Below are positions 1 through 7,988 of a DNA stretch of 64,000 nucleotides, in pieces (position 1 is the first letter of the stretch; each line of letters begins with the position of its first letter). The notes under the pieces were generated by a model that saw only the letters and a program-made list of their open reading frames with translations, did no database searches and was not told the origin of the DNA. The position numbers and the translations under genes were made by a program. The stretch is from Chloroflexaceae bacterium (GTDB lineage: Bacteria > Chloroflexota > Chloroflexia > Chloroflexales > Chloroflexaceae). The stretch lies in contig JANWYD010000007.1 in the NCBI GenBank assembly GCA_025057155.1, positions 124,001-188,000 of the forward strand, read 5' to 3'.

Positions 1-75
1 GCTGTAAAATATGTTATACTTCAAACGAATAAAACCAACAACGGGGTTGGCGCCGCGCAACAAAGGAGTAGCGTG

Positions 76-453
76 ATGATCACCAAGCGACCCGGCCGTG
101 ACGGTAAAGTGCTCGTGACCTTTGCGATACCCGCCGCGATCTGGGCCGACTCGATCTCCGTCGTAGGCGACTTCAATAACTGGGACGAACTGGCCACACC
201 GTTGCGGCAGACCGAGACAGGGTGGATAGCGACCGTTGAGCTGGAGGCCGGACGCGCCTACGAGTACCGGTACCTCTTTGATGGCACGGAGTGGCACAAC
301 GACTGGCAGGCTGACGCCTACGTCACCAATCGTTTCGGCGGCGACAACTCCGTTGTGGTGACGCCGGAATTTGCCCCCTCCGAGCCCGACTACCCCGACG
401 AGCGGGTCATTCCCTTCAACCGCGGTCGTCTCCGGCGCGCCTCGACGGGCTAG
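76..453 (+). CDS. CBM48/isoamylase early-set domain protein
   Basis: A 125-residue soluble protein made almost entirely of one glycogen-binding (CBM48, AMPK-beta-like) beta-sandwich. The VVGDFNNWDE motif, a central YEYRYLFDG strand and the WHNDWQADAY segment are all visible. Such stand-alone domains are thought to bind alpha-glucans or act as protein-interaction modules; no catalytic domain is present, so the partner is unknown. ATG 76 is preferred over the adjacent GTG 73 because AGGAG at 64-68 then has normal spacing. A -10-like TATACT lies at 15-20, but its -35 box is cut by the window edge. Confidence 0.8.
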   Translation: MITKRPGRDGKVLVTFAIPAAIWADSISVVGDFNNWDELATPLRQTETGWIATVELEAGRAYEYRYLFDGTEWHNDWQADAYVTNRFGGDNSVVVTPEFAPSEPDYPDERVIPFNRGRLRRASTG

Positions 454-645
454 AGGCGTCAAGGTCGGGACGTTATTCAGCTACGTGGTCTGTCGCATGA
501 GCGTTGGGGAAGGTGCGGAGGGCTGCGCCCTCCGCGGTTTCATTCCGCCCGCGGCGGCGGTCGCGCTCTGGCTTCGCCAGAGCGTGCATTCGCTGTGGGC
601 GCAACCCTGCGGGTTGCCGATGGGGTCGGAAAGGAATTACCACCC
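454..645. repeat. Intergenic palindromes upstream of guaA
   Basis: No gene is seen here. A perfect 9-bp hairpin GCGGAGGGC-TGC-GCCCTCCGC lies at 515-535 and belongs to the recurring GGGAGGGC..GCCCTCCC family of this window. A GCAACCC/GGGTTGC hairpin follows near 600-617, and the guaA ribosome-binding site AAGGAA is at 631-636. Confidence 0.6.
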
Positions 646-2190
646 ATGACCCATCACAGTGTTCCCGTGCTCGATTTTGGCTCGCAGACGGCCCAGTTGA
701 TCGTGCGCCGCGTGCGCGAACTGGGCGTGTATAGCGAATTATTGCCCCACGACGCCCCCGCGGAACAGGTGCGCGCGCTCAACCCGGTGGGCATCATTCT
801 CTCCGGCGGCCCCGCGAGCGTCTACGAGCCGGGCGCGCCGGCAATGCCCGCCTGGTTGCCCGCCAGCGGCCTGCCGGTGCTGGGGATCTGCTATGGCATG
901 CAGTTGATGAGCCAGGCCCTTGGCGGCCTCGTGTTGCGCCACGAAACCCGTGAGTTTGGCCCGGCTACAATCGAGGTGCTCGACCCTGACGAACTCTTCG
1001 CCGGCACGCCGCTGACGCAGGCGGTGTGGATGAGCCATGGCGACCGCATCGAGGTCCTGCCGCCCGGCTTCCGCGCCATCGCCGCCAACCCCGCCACGCC
1101 CTTCGCCGCCATCGCCGATGAGGCGCGGCGCTGGTACGGGGTGCAATTTCACCCCGAAGTGGTCCACACGGTCCACGGGCGCGCCGTGCTGAGCAACTTC
1201 CTGTTTGGCGTCTGTGGCGCGGTGGCCGACTGGCGCCCCGCCAGCTTCGTCGCCGAGGCGGTCGAGCGGGTGCGCGCCCAGGCAGGCCCAGAGCGGCGGG
1301 TGATCTGCGCCCTCTCCGGGGGGGTGGACTCGGCCGTCGCTGCGCTGATCGTTCATCGGGCTATTGGCGACCGGCTGACCTGCGTGTTCGTGGATAATGG
1401 CCTGCTGCGGCTCGGTGAGGCCGAACAGGTGATCGCCACCTTCCGCGAGCACTTCCACGTGCCGCTGATCGCCGTGGACGCTCGCGAAGAGTTCCTCGCC
1501 GCGCTGGAGGGCGTGGCCGACCCGGAGCGCAAGCGCAAGATCATCGGCGAGAAGTTCATCCGCATCTTCGAGCGCGAGGCGCGCGCCCTGGGGAATGTGA
1601 ACGTGCTGGTCCAGGGCACGCTCTACCCTGACGTGATCGAGTCGAGCGCCCCCGACCGCCAGAAGGGCGTAACGATCAAGACCCACCACAATGTTGGCGG
1701 TCTGCCGGCGGATATGCGGATGGAGCTGGTGGAGCCACTGCGCTACCTGTTCAAGGACGAAGTGCGCGCGGCAGGGTTGGAGCTGGGTCTGCCCGAAGAC
1801 TGGGTCTGGCGGCATCCCTTCCCCGGCCCAGGGCTGGCGGTGCGCGTCATCGGTCCGGTGAGCTTCGCGCGGCTGGAGACGCTGCGCCGCGCCGACGCGA
1901 TCTTCCTGGAGGAACTGCGCGCCGCCGGTCTCTACCGCGCAACGCAGCAGGCCTTCGCCGTGCTGCTGCCGGTGCAGAGCGTGGGGGTGATGGGCGACGG
2001 GCGCACCTATGCCGACACCATCGCGCTGCGGGCGATCACCACGGAAGATTACATGACCGCCGACTGGGCCCGTCTGCCCTATGAAGTGCTGGCCCGTGTG
2101 AGCAGCCGCATCGTCAACGAAGTTCCCGGCGTGAACCGGGTGGTCTACGACATCTCCTCCAAGCCTCCGGCGACGATTGAGTGGGAGTGA
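646..2190 (+). CDS. guaA: GMP synthase (glutamine-hydrolysing)
   Basis: Converts XMP, ATP and glutamine to GMP, the last step of guanine nucleotide synthesis. The 514-residue product has the usual two-part order. An N-terminal class I glutamine amidotransferase carries the nucleophile Cys82 (GICYG) and the His169/Glu171 pair (FHPE). An ATP-pyrophosphatase P-loop SGGVDS follows at 224-229, then a C-terminal dimerisation domain ending in [11 protein letters not shown]. The open frame extends upstream to 595, but that part is palindromic intergenic DNA. ATG 646 follows AAGGAA by 9 nt and gives the family N-terminus. The mevalonate kinase gene follows on the same strand after a short repeat. Confidence 0.97.
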   Translation: MTHHSVPVLDFGSQTAQLIVRRVRELGVYSELLPHDAPAEQVRALNPVGIILSGGPASVYEPGAPAMPAWLPASGLPVLGICYGMQLMSQALGGLVLRHETREFGPATIEVLDPDELFAGTPLTQAVWMSHGDRIEVLPPGFRAIAANPATPFAAIADEARRWYGVQFHPEVVHTVHGRAVLSNFLFGVCGAVADWRPASFVAEAVERVRAQAGPERRVICALSGGVDSAVAALIVHRAIGDRLTCVFVDNGLLRLGEAEQVIATFREHFHVPLIAVDAREEFLAALEGVADPERKRKIIGEKFIRIFEREARALGNVNVLVQGTLYPDVIESSAPDRQKGVTIKTHHNVGGLPADMRMELVEPLRYLFKDEVRAAGLELGLPEDWVWRHPFPGPGLAVRVIGPVSFARLETLRRADAIFLEELRAAGLYRATQQAFAVLLPVQSVGVMGDGRTYADTIALRAITTEDYMTADWARLPYEVLARVSSRIVNEVPGVNRVVYDISSKPPATIEWE

Positions 2191-2196
2191 TGCGTC

Positions 2197-2247
2197 GGTC
2201 CTCACCCTCCCGCGCCGAGCGCAGCGAGGCGGGGGAGGGTGAGGACC
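2197..2247. repeat. R2 palindromic element, short form
   Basis: An inverted repeat with ends GGTCCTCACCCTCCC and GGGAGGGTGAGGACC around a GAGCGCAGCGAGG core, sitting between guaA and the mevalonate kinase gene. Longer copies with the same ends occur at 30931-31023 and, inverted, at 35001-35090. Confidence 0.75.
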
Positions 2248-2286
2248 CGGCAGCGTGTAGCGAAACCCGCACAGGAATGCTATGCC

Positions 2287-3273
2287 ATGACCAGCGCCTC
2301 CGCCCCTGGAAAGCTCATTCTCTGCGGCGAGCACGCCGTGGTCTACGGCCGCCCTGCGATTGCCGCCCCCCTCGGCGATCTGCGAGCCTATGCCCGGCTG
2401 GAAGCGGGTGAGCCTGGCAGCGGGCTGTGTTTCAGCGCTCCCGACCTTGGCGAGACCTGGACCGCTGCCGGCCAGCCTGAGCACCCGCTGAGCGAACTGG
2501 CCCTGGCGACGCTGGCGCGTCTGAGGCAAAACGAACCCGATCTGACCATCGAGTTGCGCTCGGACATCCCCATCGCCAGCGGCATGGGCAGCGGCGCAGC
2601 GATCGGCACGGCTCTGGTGCGCGCGCTGGCGACCCATGCGGGCGCGACGCTGGCGCCCGAAGAGGTGGCCGCCCTGGTCTACGCCAGCGAGCGGCGCTTC
2701 CACGGCACGCCCAGCGGCATTGACAATACGGTGGTGGCCCATGAGCGAGCGATCTGGTTCGTGCGGCGCGAGCCGGCCCCGCTGATCGAGACCCTGACTA
2801 TCGCCAGGCCGTTGCTGCTGGTGGTGGGCGATACCGGCGTGCGCAGCGCCACCCGGCTGCCGGTGGGCGCGGTGCGGGAACGCTGGCGCGCCGACCCGCC
2901 GCGCTACGAGGCTCTCTTCGACCGGGTGGCCGAACTCGTGACCCAGGCCCGTGCGGCCCTGGCTACCGGCGATGCGCCGCTTCTGGGGGCCCTCCTTAAC
3001 GCTAATCAGGCTCTGCTGGAGCAGATCGGCGTCTCATCGCCCGAACTGGAGCGGCTGGTGGCCGCGGCGCGGGCAGCCGGCGCCCTGGGGGCCAAGCTCT
3101 CCGGCGCGGGCTGGGGCGGTGTGATGCTGGCCCTGGTGACCCCTGAGAATCGCCCGGCGGTTGAAAATGCCCTCCAGGAGGCCGGCGCCGCACGGGTGCT
3201 GGCAGCTACGGTCCCGGCGACAGGCGGGGTCGAAGGATTGGCGCAGCCAATCCTTCGGCCCTGCCTGTTATAA
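2287..3273 (+). CDS. mvk: Mevalonate kinase (GHMP family)
   Basis: Phosphorylates mevalonate to 5-phosphomevalonate in the mevalonate route to isoprenoids. The 328-residue protein shows the GHMP layout: PGKLILCGEHAVVYG at residues 7-21, the ATP-binding glycine loop IPIASGMGSGAA, and the C-terminal motif KLSGAGWGG. This pathway is uncommon in bacteria but known in Chloroflexota such as Roseiflexus. No other pathway gene is in the window. ATG 2287 is chosen because it starts the family N-terminus TSASAPGKL; the frame upstream to 2239 is repeat-derived. A 12-bp hairpin is embedded in the last codons, and the stop codon overlaps the -10 box of mnmA. Confidence 0.93.
   Translation: MTSASAPGKLILCGEHAVVYGRPAIAAPLGDLRAYARLEAGEPGSGLCFSAPDLGETWTAAGQPEHPLSELALATLARLRQNEPDLTIELRSDIPIASGMGSGAAIGTALVRALATHAGATLAPEEVAALVYASERRFHGTPSGIDNTVVAHERAIWFVRREPAPLIETLTIARPLLLVVGDTGVRSATRLPVGAVRERWRADPPRYEALFDRVAELVTQARAALATGDAPLLGALLNANQALLEQIGVSSPELERLVAAARAAGALGAKLSGAGWGGVMLALVTPENRPAVENALQEAGAARVLAATVPATGGVEGLAQPILRPCLL
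3231..3257 (+). promoter_or_regulatory. Strong hairpin in the 3' end of the mevalonate kinase gene
   Basis: A perfect 12-bp stem (3231-3242 with 3246-3257) closes a GCA loop inside the final codons, only 12 bp before the mnmA -10 box. There is no T-tract, so it may end transcripts factor-dependently, protect the 3' end, or separate the two genes. Confidence 0.55.
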
Positions 3274-3274
3274 T
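3269..3274 (+). promoter_or_regulatory. -10 box TATAAT of mnmA, probably leaderless
   Basis: A consensus TATAAT ends 7 nt before the A of the mnmA ATG at 3282, so the transcription start would fall on or next to the start codon. No Shine-Dalgarno sequence precedes the ATG. No good -35 box was found at 17 bp. Confidence 0.55.
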
Positions 3275-3281
3275 TGTCACC

Positions 3282-4367
3282 ATGGCAAAGATCATCGTCG
3301 CAATGAGCGGCGGCGTGGATAGTTCCCTCACCGCCGCGCTGTTACATGAAGCGGGACACGAGGTCGTCGGGGTGACCATGCACCTCTGGGATGACGACGA
3401 CGAGCGCCTGGCCGAGAGCCTCTGCTGCGCCGCGGAGATGGCAGAGAGCGCCCGTCGTGTCTGCGCGCGCCTCGGCATCCCCTACTATGTCTTCAACTAC
3501 CAGCAGGAGTTCCGGCGGCACGTGATTGAGTATTTCGTGCATGCCTACGCCCAGGGCTACACGCCCAACCCCTGTCTGGAGTGTAATCGCGAAATCAAGT
3601 TCCGAGCGCTGCTGGAGCGCGCCCGCGCCCTGGGCTTTGACTACGTGGCCACGGGCCACTACGCACGCATCGTCCGTGAGCACGATGACGCTCCGTACCA
3701 GTTGCTGCGCGCGGTAGACCGTGACAAGGACCAGTCATACATGGTCTACATGCTTGGGCAGAGCGACCTGGCCCGGCTGATGTTCCCGATCGGCGGGCTG
3801 ACGAAGCCCCAGGTGCGCGAAATGGCCGCCGCGCGCGGCCTGCCAAGCGCCTACCGCGAGGAGAGCCAGGACATCTGCTTCGTGCCGGGGGGCGATTATC
3901 GCAACCTGCTGCGCGAAGCGGCGCCGGAGAGTCTCGTTCCCGGCCCGATTGTCGATCTCCAGGGCCGCGAGATCGGCCGCCACCGCGGCCTGCCGCTCTA
4001 CACCATTGGCCAGCGTCGCGGTCTGGGTTTGAGTGCGGGCGCGCCCCTCTATGTGGTTGACCTTGATGTGGGCCGGAACGCCCTGATCGTTGGCCCCCTG
4101 GAGGCCATTCTGCGCGACCGCTTCGAGGTGGACCGGCCATCCTTTGTCGAGGGGAGGCGCCCGGACGAGCCGTTCGCCTGTGAGGTGCAGGTGCGCGCCC
4201 ATGCCGCCCCCGCCCCCGCCGAGGTCGCCCCGCTGCCCGATGGGCGGCTGCGGGTGCGCCTGCTGACGCCGCTCAAGGCGATCACGCCGGGGCAGGCCGC
4301 GGTCTTCTATGACGGCGATCGCGTCATTGGCGGGGGACGCATCGTGCGCTCAAGAACGGAGGGGTAG
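3282..4367 (+). CDS. mnmA: tRNA-specific 2-thiouridylase MnmA
   Basis: Adds sulfur to C2 of the wobble uridine U34 in Lys, Glu and Gln tRNAs, using ATP. At 361 residues it has normal family length. Visible motifs are the PP-loop SGGVDSS at 9-15, the first catalytic cysteine Cys98 in NPCLECN, the tRNA-contacting ATGHYAR and DKDQSYM segments, and the second cysteine Cys199 in ESQDICF. A C-terminal beta-barrel with GLGLSAG and PGQAAVFYDGD completes the protein. The gene has its own -10 box and appears to be translated from a leaderless transcript. Confidence 0.96.
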   Translation: MAKIIVAMSGGVDSSLTAALLHEAGHEVVGVTMHLWDDDDERLAESLCCAAEMAESARRVCARLGIPYYVFNYQQEFRRHVIEYFVHAYAQGYTPNPCLECNREIKFRALLERARALGFDYVATGHYARIVREHDDAPYQLLRAVDRDKDQSYMVYMLGQSDLARLMFPIGGLTKPQVREMAAARGLPSAYREESQDICFVPGGDYRNLLREAAPESLVPGPIVDLQGREIGRHRGLPLYTIGQRRGLGLSAGAPLYVVDLDVGRNALIVGPLEAILRDRFEVDRPSFVEGRRPDEPFACEVQVRAHAAPAPAEVAPLPDGRLRVRLLTPLKAITPGQAAVFYDGDRVIGGGRIVRSRTEG

Positions 4368-4407
4368 CACGGGCGGATCCGCCTTGCCTCTTAAGAAAGG
4401 CAACTCT

Positions 4408-4668
4408 GTGTTCAATGGCCTGGCGCCGGCGATCTTTCTGCTGTTGCTCCTCGCCACTGCTAGCGCCACCCTGGGGTACGCGCTCCTGGGACGGCGCTGG
4501 CGGCACTTGCCGATCTTCTGGCTAACGGCGTTCGCCGGGTGCCTGCTGGCCTACGGTCTGGGCCTGCGCCTGCCGCTGGCCCTGCCGCAGCCCGCCGACG
4601 TTCCGGTGCTCGAAGCCGTACTGCTGGCCTGGATTCTGATGATTATTGTCTCGCGCCTGCGAGTATGA
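4408..4668 (+). CDS. Small membrane protein, three helices
   Basis: An 86-residue hydrophobic protein with predicted membrane helices at about residues 5-25, 33-50 and 63-83 and a basic loop GRRWRHLP. The function is not recognised. GTG 4408 is chosen because AAGAAAGG at 4393-4400 precedes it; the open frame runs back to 4309 inside mnmA, but that part has no conserved look. It lies 40 bp after mnmA and probably shares its transcript. Its last codons contain the promoter of the next gene. Confidence 0.6.
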   Translation: MFNGLAPAIFLLLLLATASATLGYALLGRRWRHLPIFWLTAFAGCLLAYGLGLRLPLALPQPADVPVLEAVLLAWILMIIVSRLRV

Positions 4669-4674
4669 TATAAT
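4646..4674 (+). promoter_or_regulatory. Sigma-70-type promoter for the 4762 gene
   Basis: TTGTCT (4646-4651), 17-bp spacer, TATAAT (4669-4674). It overlaps the stop codon of the upstream membrane protein and would give a leader of about 80 nt before GTG 4762. Confidence 0.6.
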
Positions 4675-4761
4675 CGCCGCCGCTGTCCGGGCAAAACACC
4701 GCATTCTGATGCCAAGGATAACGAAGTGGGGCCATGATGCCCCAGGAGCGGAGGGCCTGCC

Positions 4762-5220
4762 GTGCTACGATGGATTGGGATCGGCCTGGGTGTACTACTC
4801 CTCTTGTTGCTCGCTGCGATCGTTGGCCTGTATCTGGCGCCGGTTGGCGTGCGTGAAGCGATACGCGACATCTTTATCATCATTCTGGGCTTCTTCACGC
4901 TCGTCAGCACGATTCTTACCATCGCGATCCTCTTCGGGCTGTTCTACGTGCTCAATCGCCTGGATCGGCTCGCGCGCCTCAACCTGATGCCCAGGCTCGA
5001 TGAACTGTCGGGCAAGCTCAACGAGGTGCTCGACAGCACCAAGGCGCTGGCAGCCAACGCGAAGGACACCGCCGGCACGGTCGTGGGAACGACGGGGTTC
5101 GTTTCGGAACGGGTCGTCTCACCGTTCATCCGTGTTTCCAGCCTGGTCACCGGGGTTGCGGCGGCGGCCACCACCTTCGCCCGCCGCGACGCCCCAGAAC
5201 GACTCAGTAGCGAGACCTAG
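4762..5220 (+). CDS. Membrane protein with amphipathic helical tail
   Basis: A 152-residue protein with two strong N-terminal membrane helices (about 5-27 and 36-63), then an amphipathic stretch LDELSGKLNEVLDSTKALAA and a Ser/Thr/Val-rich tail. The layout resembles DUF948-like envelope proteins, but the match is loose and no catalytic motif is visible. The start is GTG 4762 after a GGAGGG purine stretch. A promoter at 4646-4674 serves it, and about 230 bp of non-coding DNA separates it from the DUF1385 gene. Confidence 0.65.
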   Translation: MLRWIGIGLGVLLLLLLAAIVGLYLAPVGVREAIRDIFIIILGFFTLVSTILTIAILFGLFYVLNRLDRLARLNLMPRLDELSGKLNEVLDSTKALAANAKDTAGTVVGTTGFVSERVVSPFIRVSSLVTGVAAAATTFARRDAPERLSSET

Positions 5221-5314
5221 CCGCCGGGCTACAATCTGGTAATGCCTCCGGGATATACTCGCTCCAGGTTGCACGCCGCGATGGCGCCTTGCCCGGTCAA
5301 TAAGGTACGATTCC

Positions 5315-5344
5315 TTGTCGGAAAGCTGCACAGCGTGGTATGAT
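5315..5344 (+). promoter_or_regulatory. Promoter of the DUF1385 gene
   Basis: TTGTCG (5315-5320), 18-bp spacer, TATGAT (5339-5344). Transcription would start near 5351, giving a leader of about 98 nt that begins with a hairpin. Confidence 0.6.
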
Positions 5345-5354
5345 ACACGCCGGC

Positions 5355-5392
5355 AGGCTGCTGCTGCCGCGGAAGCGAGAAGGCAGCAGCCT
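5355..5392 (+). promoter_or_regulatory. Leader hairpin before the DUF1385 gene
   Basis: AGGCTGCTG..CC at 5355-5368 pairs with GGCAGCAGCCT at 5382-5392 (three bases bulged). It sits right at the predicted 5' end of the transcript, where it could stabilise the RNA or control it. Confidence 0.4.
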
Positions 5393-5448
5393 CAGTCGTG
5401 GGTCGGACAGATAGAACGGCGCTCAGGTGCGCAAAGATTCTGGGGGCG

Positions 5449-6369
5449 ATGAACGAACAACGCTTTACATACGGCGGTCAGGCAGTACTCGAAGGGGTCA
5501 TGATGCGTGGCCGCCAGCAGGCTACCGTCGCCGTTCGCCGACCCGATGGCGCCCTTGCCCTCAAGCATATTCCCGTTGCCGCCCAGACCTGGCCGGCCTG
5601 GACCAGATTGCCCGTCATCCGCGGCCTGGTCGGGTTGTGGGAAGCGGTGCGGATCGGCAGACAGGCCCTCGATTTCTCGGCCACGGTTGCGGTTGGCGAT
5701 GATGGCCAGGATCTCCATCCGGTCGCGCGGTTCGGCATCGTGGCAGTCGCGCTGGGGATTGCGGTGGGCGTCTTTATCTTCCTGCCCTCGTTGATTGCCA
5801 ACTATGCCGCTCAGCATGGAGCGCCGGTGCTGATGCGCGAAATGATCGAAGGGGCGATCAATCTGTTGCTCGTCCTGGCCTATATTTATGCGATCAGTCG
5901 GGTGCGAGACATTCAGCGGGTTTTTGGCTACCACGGCGCCGAGCACAAGGTGATTAACGCCTACGAAGCCGGCGCCCCGCTGACGGTCGAGTCGGTCCGG
6001 CAATTCTCGCGCATCCACCCCCGCTGTGGCACCAGTTTTCTGGTGATCGCCGCGCTAGTCGGGTTTGTCATTTTTCTGTCGGTAAGTGGTCTGCCACTCT
6101 GGCAGCGCGTCGGATCCCGCATCCTGCTTATCCCGGTGGTGGCTGCCGTGGCCTTCGAGGCGATGCGCTTCGCTGCGGCGCACTACCATCGCCCCTGGGT
6201 GCGTTGCCTGCTTGCCCCGGCCCTGGCGACTCAGCACCTGACGACTCGTGAACCAGATGATGCGATGATTGCGACGGCCATCGCCGCCCTCGTCCCCGTT
6301 CTGGAGGCGGACGGCGTCGCATCGGCGCCCGCGGAGGCGCCAGAAGCTGCTTTCGCCGTTACTGCGTGA
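5449..6369 (+). CDS. DUF1385 (YqhQ-like) membrane protein
   Basis: A 306-residue member of DUF1385, annotated elsewhere as a predicted metal-dependent membrane enzyme with no settled reaction. The family signature is complete: N-terminal YGGQAVLEGVMMRG, central GYHGAEHKVINAYE, and IHPRCGTSFL, whose His and Cys residues are the presumed metal ligands. Four to five membrane helices surround these motifs. ATG 5449 gives the family N-terminus; the frame back to 5398 is leader. In many bacteria the gene sits near prfA or rpmE, but not here. The C-terminal 45 residues are Ala/Glu-rich and variable. Confidence 0.88.
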   Translation: MNEQRFTYGGQAVLEGVMMRGRQQATVAVRRPDGALALKHIPVAAQTWPAWTRLPVIRGLVGLWEAVRIGRQALDFSATVAVGDDGQDLHPVARFGIVAVALGIAVGVFIFLPSLIANYAAQHGAPVLMREMIEGAINLLLVLAYIYAISRVRDIQRVFGYHGAEHKVINAYEAGAPLTVESVRQFSRIHPRCGTSFLVIAALVGFVIFLSVSGLPLWQRVGSRILLIPVVAAVAFEAMRFAAAHYHRPWVRCLLAPALATQHLTTREPDDAMIATAIAALVPVLEADGVASAPAEAPEAAFAVTA

Positions 6370-6447
6370 GGCCCGCGTGACTCGCCGGCAACATCTCTGC
6401 ATCAATGCGCCGCTGGGGAGGAGCGCCAAGCCCGTGGAGGCAATGCA

Positions 6448-7263
6448 ATGGCCCTCGTAGGCAACATTCGCGACTTTGGTCTCTCTGATTTTCTCTACCT
6501 GGTTGATCGGGGTGATAAGACCGGGGGGTTGTACCTGTCGCGCGGGCAGGAAACCGCTTTGCTCTTTTTCGAGCGTGGCAAACTGGTGATGGCTGTGCGA
6601 CGCCCTGAGGATCAGCAGCCTGATCTGCTGGTGCGCCTGGGCCTGTTGAGCGAAAGCCAGCTGGCCCGCGCTCGCGCCAGTCTGGCCGCCCGCGGCAGCG
6701 GCGCAACCCTTACCGAGGTGATCCTGGCCGAAAACCTGGCCTCGCGCGAGCAACTGCAAGGGGCGTTGCAAAGCTTTTCTGAAGAAGCGGTCTATGGTCT
6801 CTTCGGCTGGCCCGAAGGCGAGTTTCGCTTCGAGCAAAATCAGCGTCCCGATCCGGCGGCGCCCACCATTCCTACGCCTATCTCGGTGGATCACCTGATT
6901 ATGGAAGGCTCCCGCCGCATTGATGAGATGGGCCGGATCCGCGATCGCATACCCTCTACCGACCTGGTGGTGCGCTTTCTCGATCAGCCCGGCGTGCGGA
7001 TTAAAGGGATCAAGCTCTCGACCGAGGAATGGCGGGTTATTGCCCGGATCAACGGCCGCGACACCCTGGCCGAGATTGCGCAGAAGACGAATCTGAAAGA
7101 GTTCGACGTCTGCCGGATCGTCTATGGCTTCTTGACCGCGGGCCTGGTAGAGGTGGTGAAGAAGCCTGTGCCGATGCCCCTTGCCCGTGGCGTTCCCGCC
7201 GAGACGTCCCGGATCAAGCGGAGCCTGGTGAACCGCATCATTAATCGTATCAAAGGCATGTAA
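6448..7263 (+). CDS. DUF4388 (PATAN-type) regulatory protein
   Basis: A 271-residue soluble protein. Residues 1-140 form a DUF4388 domain (GNIRDFGLSDFLYLVDRGDKTGGL, then GRLxFxxG-like FFERGKLVMA and WPEGEFRF). The C-terminal part (about 175-235) looks like a winged helix, with INGRDTLAEIAQKTNLKEFDV. DUF4388 proteins often work beside Ras-like GTPases of the MglA type in gliding and polarity or signalling modules. The next gene, 50 bp downstream, encodes just such a GTPase, and the two share the terminator at 7858-7900. The start is fixed by GGAGGC just upstream. Confidence 0.85.
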   Translation: MALVGNIRDFGLSDFLYLVDRGDKTGGLYLSRGQETALLFFERGKLVMAVRRPEDQQPDLLVRLGLLSESQLARARASLAARGSGATLTEVILAENLASREQLQGALQSFSEEAVYGLFGWPEGEFRFEQNQRPDPAAPTIPTPISVDHLIMEGSRRIDEMGRIRDRIPSTDLVVRFLDQPGVRIKGIKLSTEEWRVIARINGRDTLAEIAQKTNLKEFDVCRIVYGFLTAGLVEVVKKPVPMPLARGVPAETSRIKRSLVNRIINRIKGM

Positions 7264-7313
7264 CACTCGATGTGTGCGTCATCCAGGGCACAGCACCGAA
7301 GCGGAGGGCTGGA

Positions 7314-7844
7314 GTGCAGACTGTAAAGATGGTAATCAGCGGCGCCGTGAACGCCGGCAAAACCGAGTTCATCCGATCAATCAGCGAGATCGAAGTGGTC
7401 TCGACCGAGCGCCGCGCGACCGATGATACCAGGTTGATCAAAAAGGAGACCACCGTTGCGATGGACTTCGGTCGCATCGCAATCGGGCCCGATCTGGTGC
7501 TGCATCTCTTCGGCACACCCGGACAGAAACGGTTCGACTTTATGTGGGAGATCCTCTCCGAGGGGATGCTCGGTCTGGTTATCCTGGTAGATAGTACGCG
7601 CCCGGAAACGTTTCGCGAGACGAACCGGATCATTGATTTCTTCATCTCGTATCGAGATACGGCCTACGTCATCGCGGCCAACAAACAGGATCGCCCCAAC
7701 GCCTGGAGTCCCGAGGAACTGCGCCTCGCGCTGCGCCAGCCGCCGCACATTAAAGTGCTGCCCTGCGTCGCTTCCGACCGCGAGAGCGTGAAGAATGTGC
7801 TGCTGGAGTTGCTCTACGTCATCCAGGAGCGGAGCGAGGAGTAG
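7314..7844 (+). CDS. Small Ras-like GTPase (MglA/COG2229 type)
   Basis: A 176-residue GTP-binding switch protein. The P-loop GAVNAGKT is at residues 10-17, the switch II region reads FGTPGQ in place of the usual DTAGQ, and the base-specificity motif is NKQD. GTG 7314 is preferred to the GTG at 7272 because GCGGAGGG at 7301-7308 is well placed and the P-loop then has its normal distance from the N-terminus. The partner is presumably the DUF4388 protein encoded just upstream. The replacement of Asp by Gly in the DxxG motif is typical of this bacterial subfamily. Confidence 0.88.
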   Translation: MQTVKMVISGAVNAGKTEFIRSISEIEVVSTERRATDDTRLIKKETTVAMDFGRIAIGPDLVLHLFGTPGQKRFDFMWEILSEGMLGLVILVDSTRPETFRETNRIIDFFISYRDTAYVIAANKQDRPNAWSPEELRLALRQPPHIKVLPCVASDRESVKNVLLELLYVIQERSEE

Positions 7845-7857
7845 TATTCGGGAGAAG

Positions 7858-7900
7858 ACGACACTGGGAGAGCGTTCGCCCTCCCAGTGTCGTTTTCTTT
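7858..7900 (+). terminator. Rho-independent terminator
   Basis: A perfect 13-bp stem (ACGACACTGGGAG at 7858-7870 with its complement at 7881-7893) is followed by TTTCTTT. It ends the DUF4388/GTPase transcript and is the clearest intrinsic terminator in the window. Confidence 0.9.
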
Positions 7901-7988
7901 TCTCGGTTGGGATGACCGGTCGCGTAGGAGCAAATGGGGAGCCTGGCTCGCCAGAGGCAAAGCCGCCGACCTGGTCGGGCGCAGGCTT

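Noticed and set aside
739-2742. 667-residue open frame on the minus strand across guaA and the mevalonate kinase gene
   Set aside because: It is antisense to two certain genes, has His/Arg/Gly-rich shadow composition and no domain; a high-GC artefact.
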